Source of the DNA: Trichostrongylus colubriformis
Lineage: Eukaryota; Nematoda; Chromadorea; Rhabditida; Trichostrongylidae
Direction of reading: 5' to 3'
Assembly: GCA_963978905.1 (NCBI GenBank)
Contig: OZ022259.1
Location: 45,278,727-45,342,726, forward strand
Length of the DNA: 64,000 bases
The notes under the pieces: model-generated
Told to the model about the DNA's origin: nothing
The model's database searches: none
Seen by the model: the letters and a program-made list of their open reading frames with translations, nothing else
In this document: positions 21,430-33,759 of the stretch, in pieces
Numbering within the stretch: the first letter of the stretch is position 1
How the letters are laid out: each line of letters opens with the position of its first letter
Program-made: the position numbers and the translations under genes

Positions 21430-22620
21430 CGACTTAAAGGAATTGTGGACGGAAAACGAGCTTCTCTATTTCTCATATATTTATGATAATTGCTAACTAA
21501 AAATTGCATACAAAGTTTCACGAGGAAAAGTACGAATCCGGCTAAGATACAGCTCCTCCAAGTGGTGACCGAGGGACGGGTCCTCAGGATAAATGCCAGC
21601 CCCGTCGTCCGCCGGTCAGGGACGAACTTCGGGAACGGAAAGTTGCAAGCATAGTCCCATTTTTCGTCTCCAACCGCGGCGGACGATGGGCGGGCACATA
21701 CTCTGAGGTCCCGCCCCTCAGTCACCACTTTGAGGGATGTATCTTAGTGTTAGACGGATTCTTCCTTTTTCGCGTGAAACTTTGCATGCGGGCCTTATAA
21801 GCAAACACAGGGTGATTTAAGGGTGACAGAGAAACTCATTTTTCGTGCACGATTCCTTTAAAGACAGCATTAGAGGTAATGCGGTTATTGGGAAATCCCT
21901 AGAAGAAGTCACTTACATGGGAAATATAGGTCTGAGAAGGCTATCTGTGACATAATTCCGGTGAAAGAGCGCACCTCCGAGCTGTAGAAACGGCATGACG
22001 GATAACAGCTGACGCCTTGGATGACAGACCCCGCCTCCAGGCGACGTGATTAGTGATTGGCTACGGTGAGGGTGGTCAATCGCGCCTGAAGTCACCCCAG
22101 AAAATAGATGCTGTTTTTTTTTCGATTCCCAAACACTCCCTTGAGTTTACTGGCAACATGCCAATGGAAAACGTTCGGACTACCTGTCACTTGACGGGGG
22201 GTCCTATTTCTCGGGTTTTTGGCCTTTGCCATCCGTTCTTTCTCCATTGTCCTGCTACTAGGCATCTCGACTTTCCTATTCACTACTTCGTTTACTTTTC
22301 GTCCGAATTTCCCCTAATGCTGCCTTCAAACTTGATCCTCAAGCGACTATCATGTCTCAGGCCTTATTTCGGGCGAAGGCCCGCCGCACGCAAGAGATTG
22401 TAAAAGCCGAAGCCTTGGATAACAGCAATTTGAAGCGCGATTGGAGCTAACTTGACTGGAATGACCTTGACTTCCCACTATCGCGCAGATGGTGAGTACC
22501 AGAAATCAAAGCTCTGCTAACTTACCGCTTTTTCCTCTCGACATTTTCTGATTATAGGATGCTAGAAACTCTTCTAAGGCTCTGGAAAACCGAAATCGAA
22601 TAAAGTGTTTACGAAAGGGC
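21430..22620. repeat. Dispersed repeat R3, copy 1
   Basis: The segment with AGATACAGCTCC, a TTTCACGCG- or TTTCACGAG-type motif and CGTCCGCCG recurs at 25230-25580, 36700-37080 and 48930-49030. The 22100-22620 part matches 36100-37370, including an intron-like GGTGAGT...AGGATGC segment (22490-22560 and 37245-37310). No open frame is shared, so I treat it as an old element or old duplicated non-coding block. Confidence 0.55.
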
Positions 22621-22867
22621 AGTTAAAAACCAATAAGAAAGGAAATGAAAAAACAAGTCAAAAGAAGAGGAATTGAAGGAAGGAAGCATATAGAAATTCG
22701 ATGAAATGTAAGCAAAAAAAACCTCGAGAGAAGTTGATCGTGGCTAAACGATGCAACAGTGTCATGTACAACAAATATTATGACACAAAGTATCAAAGGA
22801 ACATCTATACTGGAAGTTCGCGACTGACTGACATCGTTGCGAAGTCATTGTCTTGAGAGGCTATGAT

Positions 22868-23220
22868 TTAAAGGCACAGTTCGAGATAATCAGTTTAGTC
22901 GACAATTTCCTAGGCGCAGTAGACCCCGGAATAATTGTCCAAAGTGCATCCTTTTTGCATCGCCACGGTGCGCCATCACGGCGTTACACCCGCTCGAATC
23001 CACTCTTACCATGCCCGGTGCTATCGCAATGAGGTGGAGGGGACATCTTATAAAAAGTTGCTTATCAAAGCATCTTGGAAGGATCTTTGAGGGGTCAATC
23101 TGCATATTCAGGCGTATATTTTTGCCTAAGCCCAAATGGAAAAATGAAGGGGTTCCTTCACCCTCTAGGCTTAGGTAAAAATAATGTCCACGGTGGGTTC
23201 CCCTCATTGCGATAGCACCC
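22868..23220. mobile_element. MITE-C copy
   Basis: It contains GATAATCAGTTTAGTCGAC near the left, TGCATCGCCACGGTGCG in the interior and CGGTGGGTTCCCCTCATTGC at the right. Similar combinations occur at 38585-38720, 44190-44440, 52030-52230 and, most complete, 52921-53250. The interior also has GCCTAAGCCC facing AGGCTTAGG around 23127-23170. Confidence 0.5.
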
Positions 23221-23899
23221 CATGCCCTTTCAGCTCAATTAACCAATAAGACTGAGGTCATACCATGCGAATGGTTTGCAGTCCATTTGCAGTTCGGCTG
23301 AAGAATAGTGCGTATCGATCCGCGATTCCGCCATCCTGCGGATTGCAGAATCGCATGTGTTGTCATTCGCACTCCCACTTGGTTGTGCTATTTCCCACGG
23401 TTCTTCACCACTCTGGCTCAGTTAGTGATAAGAGACCAGGGTTGTGGAGGAAAAATAACACGCTCAAGAAGTAGTGCGCAAGACATCACTTGCGGTTATG
23501 CGATTATCGATCCCGCGCATCGTACGATCTGCAGGATCCCAGTGTCGCAAGGTATAACCTCCGATTAGATTAAAGGAGCTCAAACGGGTGTTACCAAAAG
23601 AGCCGTAAGTCGACTAATCTGTTCACCGCAAGGTATGCCTTTACGCCCTCGACCGACTTGAAACTCTCTTTCAAATTTCAATCCAAAAAGGAAACATTAG
23701 GTGGAGAAGAAATGGCGTTGAATGACTGACTTTGGCGGCAACATCGTTCTCGTAGTTGGGGCGTATCTGTCTACCGTCTGGGCTCTCCCAGATTTGCCTA
23801 GGTTTTTTTGGGGAAGGAGCTTTGAACGTACTCTTCCGTCTGATGTCTGACCCCGTGGCGGGAAGAATGTTGCCGAAAAAAGGCCAGCATCGTACAAGA

Positions 23900-24420
23900 G
23901 GCGTGGTAGGGGGGGGGGGTCAATGTTCCTTAAGAAGTGCTGTTTTGCTGTTTTCCACAGAAGGATCCTCTCGCAAACATGTGACGAACAGTGGTGGAGC
24001 ACAATCTAGGGTGCTACTGGAGTTGGGGGGAGGGGGCAGCGCACTGTGCTCTGCGTCTCTAACGGAGCGCAGAGAAGTCATAGCGCTCGCCGAATCGGGT
24101 TCGAATATTACAAAGAAACGATTTTGATGAAGAAAATTCGTACTTTTTTCTATCCTATGTTAGCCTAAGCCTTGAGGAATGAGATTCCCTTTCCCTAGGC
24201 TTAGGCGAATACGCGTAAGTGACTGTTTAGTCTAGTTAAAGTAAATTTCTCGTTATATACTAGTGGAGGACTAATTTAATCGTTTTCTTAGTTAGTTAGC
24301 TGTATCTAGGCATAAAATAATCTTGAGAGTACCTATAAGCAGAAATTGGGCGCTACTTATGCTTTTGTCGAGTGGCCCCCCCCCCAACTCCAGTAGCGCC
24401 CAATCTAGGTGTGGAGTGTC
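23900..24420. mobile_element. Inverted-repeat element with G/C tracts and telomere-like hairpin
   Basis: CAATCTAGGGTGCTACTGGAG at 24002-24022 (with one extra internal base) faces CTCCAGTAGCGCCCAATCT at about 24390-24415, each next to G or C runs (24376-24385 is ten C). Between them, TAGCCTAAGCCTTGAGG at about 24161 faces CCCTAGGCTTAGGCG at about 24195. Small ORFs across it look accidental. Confidence 0.5.
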
Positions 24421-24624
24421 AGGCTACAAACACGCACCTGAAATGCAATATTCAATGGCATGGCTTACGAAATAGTGCGCTGTGTGCATTGCATGCAAAG
24501 GGTGGTTACAGTACCATACGTCTGCGTTTATCGGTTATGCGAGATGCCTGCGTTACAGCAGGTTTCGCTGCAGTATCGGAGACTGTCAAGAGTTGGCTAA
24601 TTTGGGGGGGGGGGGGGGGTCGCT

Positions 24625-24848
24625 GGGTGTGTGCCATTAGGACAAGGAATTCGCGTTGTGGCGTCCGTCACTCAACACGGTGATGCGAGCTCTGCTCGCT
24701 GTATTATATGGGTCTTGGAGCGATGCTTTTTGTCTTATTGTAGGCGTAGTCGCTTCAGGACTCAACTAGTATGGCTTCCTCATCTCGCACCAGCTCGTCA
24801 CTCATCGAACACGGCCACGCGAATTTTCTGTTCTGGTGGTACACAGCC
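24625..24848. mobile_element. MITE-A copy 3
   Basis: It starts GGGTGTGTGCCATTAGGAC and ends CGCGAATTTTCTGTTCTGG followed by TGGTACACAGCC. A run of 16 G (24604-24619) lies directly before its left end. Confidence 0.6.
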
Positions 24849-25679
24849 GGGAATGGCTTCCTGATTGGTTGGACTGACCTGTCCAAATGCATCGTAAGTG
24901 GTCCAACCAGAGTTTTTGGGGTTAACTTTTTACTATTTTTGTTATCGCCAAAGCTCTTTGAACTGCATACTTCATAGAGAATGGATTGAAGCTCTGCCGT
25001 TTAATTATGATTTAAAGTTACTTAAAAGCTTCGGAAGAGTATAGCGCAAGGAAAGAGAGCGTGTTTAGAAACAGTGTTTTATAAATGAAAAGGCTAGTCA
25101 TGAAGAGATAAGGTGGAGCGAAACTAGCGTTGAAAAGCGCGCCTTTGAGGCGCTATTCAACCGCGTCAATTCAGTCGTAAATGTGTGACCGCGTCAATTC
25201 AGTCGTTTATAGTGGTTAAAAAGAAATCGGCACGGAAAAACGAGTTTCTGTCTCACCCATATATTATGTTGCATTTGCCTCATGAGGGCCCGTGTAGTGA
25301 AAATTCTGCAAAGATAGAGCCCCTCAAAGTTGTGGCCGAGGGGGCGGGGCCTCGAAGTAAATGCCCGCCTCCTCGTCCGTCGCGGTCAAAGAGGCATAGT
25401 GAGAGGAGAAAGTTACGTGAAAGGTCCCACTCTTCGTTTCCGATCTCGGCGGACGACGGGACGAGCATTTACTCTGAGGTTCCGTCCCCTTGGCCACCAA
25501 TTTGAGGAGCTGTATCTCAGATGATCATTTCTTCGCGTGAAATTTTGTACGCGGTTCTTATTAGTTGAGTAAATACAAAATAAAATGGGTTGCAGAGAAA
25601 TTTTCCGTGCACGACTCTTTTAACGCAGTACATATTTACACACTGGTTACTGTTAAGCCGACGGGCAACGCACGTCTCT
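24849..25679. other. Unannotated stretch with an R3 copy
   Basis: Positions 25230-25580 match repeat R3 (AAAGATAGAGCCCCTCAAAG and the CGTCCGTCGCGG segment). Nothing else is supportable before the duplication boundary near 25680. Confidence 0.4.
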
Positions 25680-25904
25680 GTGCGATTGTTACTGAAGGAT
25701 GAGTGACGGCGGCTCAGGGATTCGATGAAGGCATTCAATAAGGCACAAAGCATATTTTTTTGACGTCCTCATCATCGCCTGGTTATGAAACGTTATTGCC
25801 GAAGCTGCTTTCATTTTTCATTTTATTCTCGGGTGACGGGAGATTTTTAAAACAGTAGCATGTTCATCTTTCAAACGAATTCATGGATTTTCAGAGGAAT
25901 TTAC

Positions 25905-26169
25905 AGCGATAAGCGATTTGCATCCTACATAGTCTCCCATTACGAAAAGTTGTGCAATAGTGCATTGAAGCCTCGAAGTTTGACAGTTCAAAAGTTGGCT
26001 TCCATTTTGAAGCTGGTCGTGGTTCAGGTACAGCAGTTTGGCCTGAATGGCAGAAAATTTATTAGTTGGAAAAATTGGCACGTCTTCCTTTACAACTCAC
26101 CGTGTTCTCCCCATCCTCTTTGTTGTCGTCAATTCCTCCTCCTTGGATAGTTTGTTCTACATCACCCAT
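25905..26169 (-). pseudogene. BBS4 5' relic (first two exons only)
   Basis: It corresponds to BBS4 exons 1 and 2 (26101-26169, ATG at 26169, and 25905-26042). Exon 1 keeps its 69-base length and the GTGAGT donor. A paired insertion and deletion change its middle residues (VEELSKEEEL becomes VEQTIQGGGI). Exon 2 has lost three bases in three separate single-base deletions, so it runs out of frame for most of its length and returns to frame at FVMGDYVGCKSLI. No exons 3-11 follow to the left. The piece is therefore open but cannot make BBS4. Confidence 0.8.
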
Positions 26170-26918
26170 TCTAGGTTCTCCTCAAACACTTTTGTTTATG
26201 TCCTAATAATACTACGACAAAGCATATTTAGTTACGTTACAGGTAACGGAGCTGATAAACCAGAATTTCATAACATGCGCAGCACTACACGGGGTGTGTA
26301 CGCTTATGTCGAAAAATCGCGTGGCCGCCCGCGGCGTGCGATTGAGTACAAGTCCTTCAAAGTTTGATGCACGAAGTCATTTTTCCCACAAAATCTCCTC
26401 GACACCAAACGTGACTAGTTACACTCATGCTTCCTGTCGCTACAAGGAGCTTTCAAACATCTTCCAATTCGCCTTGTTCGTTGCCGGCTTGTTCGATGTG
26501 GTAACCCCCCCCCCCCCCACCCTCTGAGACTTAACTAGAATTCACGGTACACCATCGCTTCGGCTTTTTTTGGTTGCTCGGCTCGAATTCTACTGGATCG
26601 TGACCGTATAGATGGAATCATAGTTTCCCACGATCTCTACCCTAGCAGATACCTTTTCAGAACTAATGGTCTTTAAGAGCAAACCACCCACTGAGGGTAA
26701 TCCTCCCACCTTCTTCTTTCGAGAACAAAATTGCTGCATGCGACACCTCCCGGTCTCTAAGGTTGACGAAGGAGAGGAGACTGTGGTGGTTGATAAATAG
26801 GCACCCAGCGTCAAGCCTTCCGTCGAGGAAAATATTCGAGCAATACGACCCTCAAGGCCGTCCGACGCTTCCCGTTGGTATCAAAGGTGTCTTCCAAATA
26901 ATTATTATTAATAATATA

Positions 26919-27815
26919 TTAGGTTGATTCATAATAAATCGGACAAATTGACCAATTTTAATCATTGTCGTACAACTTTTTTACGACAACAGGGATTCAC
27001 TTGAAATATACTCCATCTTTATCGATGACCTTCTGCCACGGTATAGGCAGATCATGGATGCCCTTGCTTCAGAAGGCCGGAAGCTGGAGCTCGAAGAAGT
27101 TGCCGAGTGCCGCCTTGACCTCGTCGCGAGTTTTGAAGTCTTGGCCGTCCAGGTGGCGTTGGCTGTGGGAGAAAAGGTGGAAATCTGAAGGGGCCAGGTC
27201 TGGGGAAAACGGTGGGTATAGAAGTACGGTCCAACTGTACGACAGCAGCTCGGCCTTGGTCGATCTTGCGAAGTGCGGTCTGTGGAAGTAGACACGTTGT
27301 CGTGCTGGAAGTAGACATGTGACCGCCGCCGTAGCGAACTTTGGACATTGGCCTTCAATTCTCGTAATTGACGAACGTAGACGTCGGCGGATATTGTGGT
27401 ACCTTCATCGAAGCTCCCAGTACTCTACGCCGTGTACGCTCCACCAACCGCGGTTTTCGTCTTCGATGGAATAGTCGCCTGACGCAAACTTCGAATGCTA
27501 CAACTACAGTGTACTTCTGCCGGGGGCATGCTCCTTGTGAACTTCTATCAGACGTCTGCCAATATCCACTGGTTCCTGGCCAGATAGCGATATAAATAGT
27601 ATGACGTTGCGGATGTGGTCTCTGGACCGCTTGAAATCGTGCGGCATTGTGGCGGAATGAATTTACTTTGGAGTGATTATTTTGCGGTACTTTGAAGAGC
27701 TTTTCATACTCATTCCAACGGTACCTCGCGCGTCCATTTTCGTTAATTCGTTACTGAGTTATGATCTCTAGAAATCATCACTACCATTTGTCCGATTTAT
27801 TATGAATCAACCTAA
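26919..27815 (-). mobile_element. Mariner element copy 1 with broken transposase
   Basis: The termini TTAGGTTGATTCATAATAAA and inverse are flanked by TA at 26917-26918 and 27816-27817. The minus strand encodes mariner transposase pieces in shifting frames: an equivalent of the HDN catalytic segment near 27300, FSPDLAPSDFHLF near 27190, and an end with WQKVIDKDGVYFK followed by stop near 26998. One stop replaces a Trp codon near 27077. At 897 bp it is shorter than a full mariner (about 1.3 kb), so the N-terminal half is missing. It is absent from duplication copy 1, so it inserted after the duplication. Confidence 0.85.
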
Positions 27816-28641
27816 TATTAAAGGTGTCTTCCGAAAAATTCAAAAATTCGATACTCATAGCATTGTTACCTATGACGACCTTTCTTGTTACCTACAGACG
27901 ACCTTTCCTAAGTACCTCACCTCATCCATTTAGGAGAATTTCGCGAAATACGAGCTCTCCCCACTTTCCATATCTTTCGTCTGAAGACTGAGCAGGGACA
28001 TGCTCGACACATGCTTGACCCCGACCCCTCCTGAAACAGACTGCATACGAGCCCCACCTCTGCAAGAATGCCTCGTCCAAGCACTTATTTGAACTTCACT
28101 AAGAATTTTTAATGAGAGTGGTGAAGATGGTGATGTACTATATCGAGTGATCAATAAGAACTCGAGAAACGTATTCCGTACCCTTGCATTTTAGTATAGT
28201 AAGAATATTTCCGTTTATTCCACCATGTGGCAATACTATGAAGCGCGAAGCCCTTTTAGCTTATCACATATTATACTTACATCCGGATCCGCTCATTTCA
28301 AACGAAATTCGCTGGCAATTTAAGGTTGACCCGCGGCTTTTTTGTTGCGCAAGTGAAAGCAGAAGAAAAAAAAAACAGGAAACGGCGCACATTTTGAGTG
28401 AACTATAAAACTTTTTAATTCGCTATACCAATAAAGAAACATCTATAAAGGTTGAATATTGTTGCTTTATCTGATATATGAAAACACTTCTAAAAGCACA
28501 ATTTTGTAAGGTTGATAGTCATGAAAAGACTACGGTGCTTCGACTGGACGGAGAAGAATTGCGTACAAATATAAAGGAATAATTTTTGCAAAAAAATGGT
28601 GAGTACCTCGAGCATTTAAAAAATTCCACTGCGCGAACGCT

Positions 28642-31430
28642 TCACAAATAACATGGAATAAAACTGGGATTTGTGAAATCATCCAGGTCGCTTCGTTTTT
28701 CTGTTTCAAATAGCTCGGTTGAGACCACCACGACGTATTTCGGAACGTTGATAAGTTTCAGACCAGTATTCTTCATCGACTCGAGAGAACATTGTTCGAA
28801 AGGATTGGGATAGCCGCTCCCGTTAGCCAGACGCTGCAATGTGAGACATCATTTGACATGTCTTCGTTCTGAGAAATTATTATAATTTGACTGACCTCAG
28901 CAAATGATTTCATATTGTAATATGATATTTCGTTAGGAGATGCGATACAGAAATCAGTAGCAGTAAGGCATTCGAGAATGGAGTCAGGGATAGTATCTTG
29001 TTCAGCACAAGATAAATAAAAGTGTGGTCTCGTGACAATGAATAGGAAATTTTCACGACTAAGGGAGCCAGGGGTGTGGAGTTCGAGAAGACGAATTCCT
29101 GTACGAGCAATGTCACGGAAGAATTTAAAAAGCGTAGATTGGCTAACGGAATCCGCTAAAAGATGTGCTATCGTCAATATATGTACTCGACAGCTCGCAT
29201 TTGATAGGCATGACGCGGTCATCACCAGCATCATCATATCGGTCAGCCCCTAAAATTATGAATCATGAATGAATTATTAATGTTCTACAGACTACGACGT
29301 AAGGGAATCTTCATGATCTGATCTTTTCTTATCTTAGATGTACTGAAAAACTGAGTAAGGAGCATCGCCAGCCATAAGGTTCTCGCTTTTCTTCATCTAG
29401 TAAAGCAGAAACCGAATTGTCCTCGACGAACCTCGTCGATCTCCAGATGGAGGATGTCGGCCTTTTTGAGTACTCTGGGAAGGATAGTTATTAAGGAGCA
29501 AAGCCATGAAAATTCCCGAGCACATTGATGCATAGATTCAGAGGGGTCATTTGTTTCTCGTGTCATACCGTACGTATTGATATCGATGACCTACAAAAAG
29601 GTGCGACTATATAAACACTTTGCTTTGAGTGAATATTTCCTCATTTCCAATTGTGATTCTGATTATACACTGGAACATCATAAATCCCAATTGCTTTCTG
29701 TATATGGATATCAGAAAATGAATTACTCTCAAAATGACCCAAAAAATAGAACGTAATGCATAACTCACTTTAGAGACTCCCTTCTCGCTGCAGTTCAAAT
29801 ACAACAGCGATTGGTGACGAATACCCTGCAACACTGCATCTCGTGGAAGACCTCATGAAAACCTATATTCAAAATGGAGCACTACTAAAGGCACCGTGTA
29901 GGGCAATTCGAGTGTTCACGAGGTGGAGAAATAGTGACCATGAATGAACGATAAGAGTCCAGAGAGATACGTGTAGCGTTACTCCAGAGAAATACGTGTA
30001 GCGCACCGTGTAGCGAGTGTTACTACTGTGAACGACGCACTCGCAGACACCGGAAGGGAGCAATTTTGGCCTACGATAAACCTTTGCAGATGGTTCAGTT
30101 TGCCGCAGTTGCGCGCACGACGCCCTGCCAAGACGTCAAGTGTGAATTCATTATATTTGTTCAACAATAAACAGCTTTTCTTTGCTCTTTCTTATTCTTA
30201 TTATCCTTTTTCTTGTTTCCCTTGTTTGTTGCTAATTGTTGTTTCACTTGATCAACATCACGAATGCAAACAAATTCGACCTACACGACATTAAATGAAG
30301 GTGGCGTCGGCCTTCTGTGCCGTCAGTATGCAGCTCATTCACTGAAGTGTGCTCCTCGAGGTGAAGCGCGCTAGGATCGCAATAGCGCCCCAAGAGCACA
30401 TTTTCCAGCTCGAGCTCCCCTACACATTATTTCTTTTAAGCTCGAGTGTTCCATTACATAGAGTAGCGTCTCCAAACACTCCTTCATTCACTGCACCCCT
30501 TTCGGTGCTCTTGATCTCTTTGAATAGGGCACCACGCGGACATTTGGCTGTGACTTTTCCCATAAGTGAAAGCGTCTTGTGTGTGTATAACCGCCACACA
30601 TAACAGATTCATGTGGCTCTTAACTACGATGATTTAAACAGGTCCGCCTGAAAAGTAAATGGAGAGGACAGGGGTCCCGTTAAGCTGGTTTGCGGCAATT
30701 TCACTTTCTTTATCCTTCAGTGCTGCACTACTCAGTACTTCTTGAACTTATCATACTCCACAGAGCGCTGAAACAGGTCGAGCATTAAACTGTCCTAGCG
30801 GTAGTCGGAGATGGCAATGCTACGGTAGCCTTATTAAGATAACGTGTGATCACTTTGGATCTCCTACAGCGAAGTCCGTAGCTCGCACCCATTGCGCCGC
30901 ACGCAACGCGCCACTAAATGGGCGCCGACGCCTATAATACGGGATCAAGGAGATTTAACGCGGATTGAGTGGATTCGTGTGAACCACTGCCCGATCACTC
31001 GTGGTGGTAACTAATCTTCAAAGTCATCACGTTAAGACTGTTGGGTCGCCTTCATACTCCGCGGTGGGGGCAGCAGGGCGTGGCAGAGTCGTGTCTGCCT
31101 CTCCACTCGGCTTGTTGCCTGCAAATGTAGCCACGCCCTGGCTCTGGCAGGCACAATATGGCCACCTTCGACTATGAATGCAGCCTTGGGAGTCGTCCCA
31201 ATGCTTGCGATTCGCTCGGCGCTCTCCCTCCCTTCCGCATTCGAGTAGAACGTAATTTTCTGTCTCACCACGTATTCGATGAGTCTCCTATTCATCAATG
31301 GCTCATGGCATCGGATAAGCCCGAACATCTCCCGATTCACCAGCTGACAATTGTCAAGATCGCTTCGACTGAGATTTTGGAGAATTTTCACTTGCAATCC
31401 TCGAGGTAGTCGACTTCACAGGAAAGTTTC
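28642..31430 (-). CDS. F-box protein gene 2 (paralog; possibly a pseudogene)
   Basis: The exons mirror gene 1: 31269-31430, 29769-29825, 29432-29590, 28896-29249 and 28642-28833, all phase 0 with intact GT and AG. Exon 4 is one codon longer and exon 5 thirteen codons shorter than in gene 1, both in frame. Exons 2-5 have no stop. Exon 1 keeps the F-box (KILQNLSRSDLDNCQLVN) but carries a TGA five codons in, where gene 1 has TGG. An AG just after that stop could act as an alternative acceptor and rescue it. Open frames in four of five exons despite clear divergence argue for recent or continuing function. Confidence 0.65.
30030..30620. repeat. Dispersed repeat R2, copy 2
   Basis: It contains the same CCGGAAGGGAGCAATTTTGG start as 11535-12110, in the same intron of the paralogous F-box gene. 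It was inherited through the segmental duplication. Confidence 0.65.
31042..31189. mobile_element. MITE-B copy 3
   Basis: Equivalent of 12881-13036 at the same intron position of F-box gene 2, with worn ends (TCGCCTTCATACTCCG on the left and TATGAATGCAGCCTTGG on the right). Confidence 0.6.
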
Positions 31431-31626
31431 CTGAAACTTCAAGATTACTAGCTCTGCTGAAGAAGACAAAGCATGGGCTGCGCAACAAATTCGCCCAGCT
31501 TTTTATCCTCTGTGTTTCGCAACTTTCTCTTCCACTTTCGTCAAATTTTATATGTGTTTGGTAGAGCTTCTTCTGCTCTGCGACGCGGTGCTATTTTTTC
31601 ATTCCTGTGCCTGTTTAATATATATA

Positions 31627-32365
31627 CAGGGGGTGCCAAAAAAAAGTAATTTTGTCTCCTCCACTTTCGACCCCATTTAGCCAAACCACAGTAAATTCTA
31701 TTAAGGTATTTTCATCCCCAGAATCAAGAACAGACCTAACTCTATCACTATACTCCGTGGCAGCCTCCTGCACGAGCAGGAACGGGAGCAAGGAAAGACT
31801 GAACAAGATGTATCACCTCAACTGGGCAAAATCCGAAATTTCTTCGCCCTCCTTCACAGCCTTGCTGACGTCCGTTCAATCTGGGTACCTAAGGGGATTC
31901 ATACCGGCTGGTGTCCTTTAACATTGCGTTTTTCTCGGGTTCCCAGCGCCCTTCGTTTTCAAGAGCCAAAACGTTCCCCTACCACTGAAACCCCTCCGGA
32001 GGCGGTTTAGGCATGAAAATGATACTTTGGATCATAGCAGCCTTGTCCAAGCAGCAGGGGCTCTGTGACTTCCACGAACCGAAGGGCCAACCCTCAGGAA
32101 GCTTCCCACAAAAGACCTACCACGGAGCTTGGCTCCACTGTTTTTAGCGAATTTTTAAGTGTAGGTACTCCGAAGCCCGACTGCGCCGAATAAACCTCCA
32201 TATTTTTATAAACATGAATGTGAGGAGCCACAGCTTGTTCCTGCTTTTAGAGGAACATTTCGGGAATGTTTTGCCCCAATACCTTTATCTCTTTCGTTTC
32301 CCTACGTTTGTTAAATTGGCAGATGTGAGCCGTGGGCAAAATTACTTTTTTTTTGGCACCCCCTG
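31627..32365 (+). mobile_element. TA-flanked element, CAGGGGGTGCC termini, copy 1
   Basis: The left end CAGGGGGTGCCAAAAAAAAG and the right end GGCACCCCCTG with an A/T run are inverse, flanked by TA at 31625-31626 and 32366-32367. Length is 739 bp. No transposase motif was found, so it is probably a non-autonomous Tc1/mariner-type element. It is inserted in foldback-family sequence. Confidence 0.8.
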
Positions 32366-33759
32366 TATAAGGTTTCGAAATGGAGTGACCTGAAGGTGGA
32401 AATTCGCATTCAAGGTATTTCATTTTTCCCCATTTCTCGTGCTCTCCCATAGATATCAAAAAAATATACGCATGTTTTTTCGATAGAATTTTCTTAGCTC
32501 TACAAAACGATACTCCTTATTATTTAAGTCACTCAGATGTTTGCTGTTTTTAAGATTCAGAAGTGGAGTACTTAGCGAAAATATGCATTTTCAATCTCCT
32601 CTTCTTCGTTGACCGTCATTCAAAAAGAATATCCGCACAGGCATTCAATAGAGATTTCTCTGTTGTACAAGGAGGCGCCGTTTCTCTTCTGGATCTTCGC
32701 ATCGTTTGATACTTCTGAGGCCTAGAAATGAGGCACTCAGCAAAAACCTGTACCTTCGGCTCCTGCCCTTTTTTCAGTGAAAATCGAAATTTCATTAAGC
32801 AGTTTTAGCGAACCAAAAACCCTCATTCATAACAGTCAGTTGATCAACGATGTATTACTTCCCTCACATGATTCGAACTGGCGCAGAGAACGTCAACCTT
32901 TCTGGACCTCAATATGCCAAAAGTGAAGATTTTTGCCTACACAATACATCTTCTTAAACATTAAAATCAACAACCATTTGAGCGTTTCAAAATATCAAAC
33001 AATACCGCTTAGTTGGGAGGAGGTGGTGTAGTGACAACTTATTCCAGACAGGTCATTCGGATTCAGTCCTACTGTCATGGTACGGTTCGTGACTTTTGTT
33101 TGACTCATTGTATATCACACCTGATCGGGCGCGCGCGGGTCCTGGCGCTACTTATCTGCCAAAGTTTACGGAAACAGTAGAGAACGAGAGGATGGCGGGC
33201 GCTCCTCGGCTCAATCTCGACTCCTTTTTCCGCCCCAGCTGGTCTAGCGGTCTTATAAACATATGCCGCTCTATCAATCCGCCATAGCCGGTGAAGGTCG
33301 TCCCCTCACTCCCGCAGCGTACCGCCGGTATTCTTTGTCTGTATTCTTTCGACGTGACACCGCAGTCGACGTATATCAATCACGATGGGCATAGCGCATG
33401 GACGCACTTCTGCTGGAAGAAGCCTCGTCAACCTCCCCCTCTCGTAAGCTCTAATCTACTGGGTTCGACCCGTAAGTAATTTAGAAATGTGTTTACCTTT
33501 CGCACTCATTTTTCCATGAACGCGAAGTGCCACAAGTTAATGTTGATTTAATTTGAATTGCGACGCCAAACTATTTGATGTTCGACTGATGTGTTAACAA
33601 TATTGCCCACATTCGGTCGATCCATCGTAGTATAACGCGTGCCCACTAAAATAATCATGAACGTGAAGTGTAGACCTTTTTGAAAAGCACGACCTGTGCA
33701 TCTTACAACGAACGGGCAGCTAGGGTCTGTCGCTTGCACCCGCGTAGGCAATGGCGAGA

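Noticed and set aside
26981..27358. 125- and 98-codon minus-strand ORFs as host genes
   Set aside because: They are frame-shadow readings of a mariner transposase; the same text recurs at 42244-42621 inside the second element.
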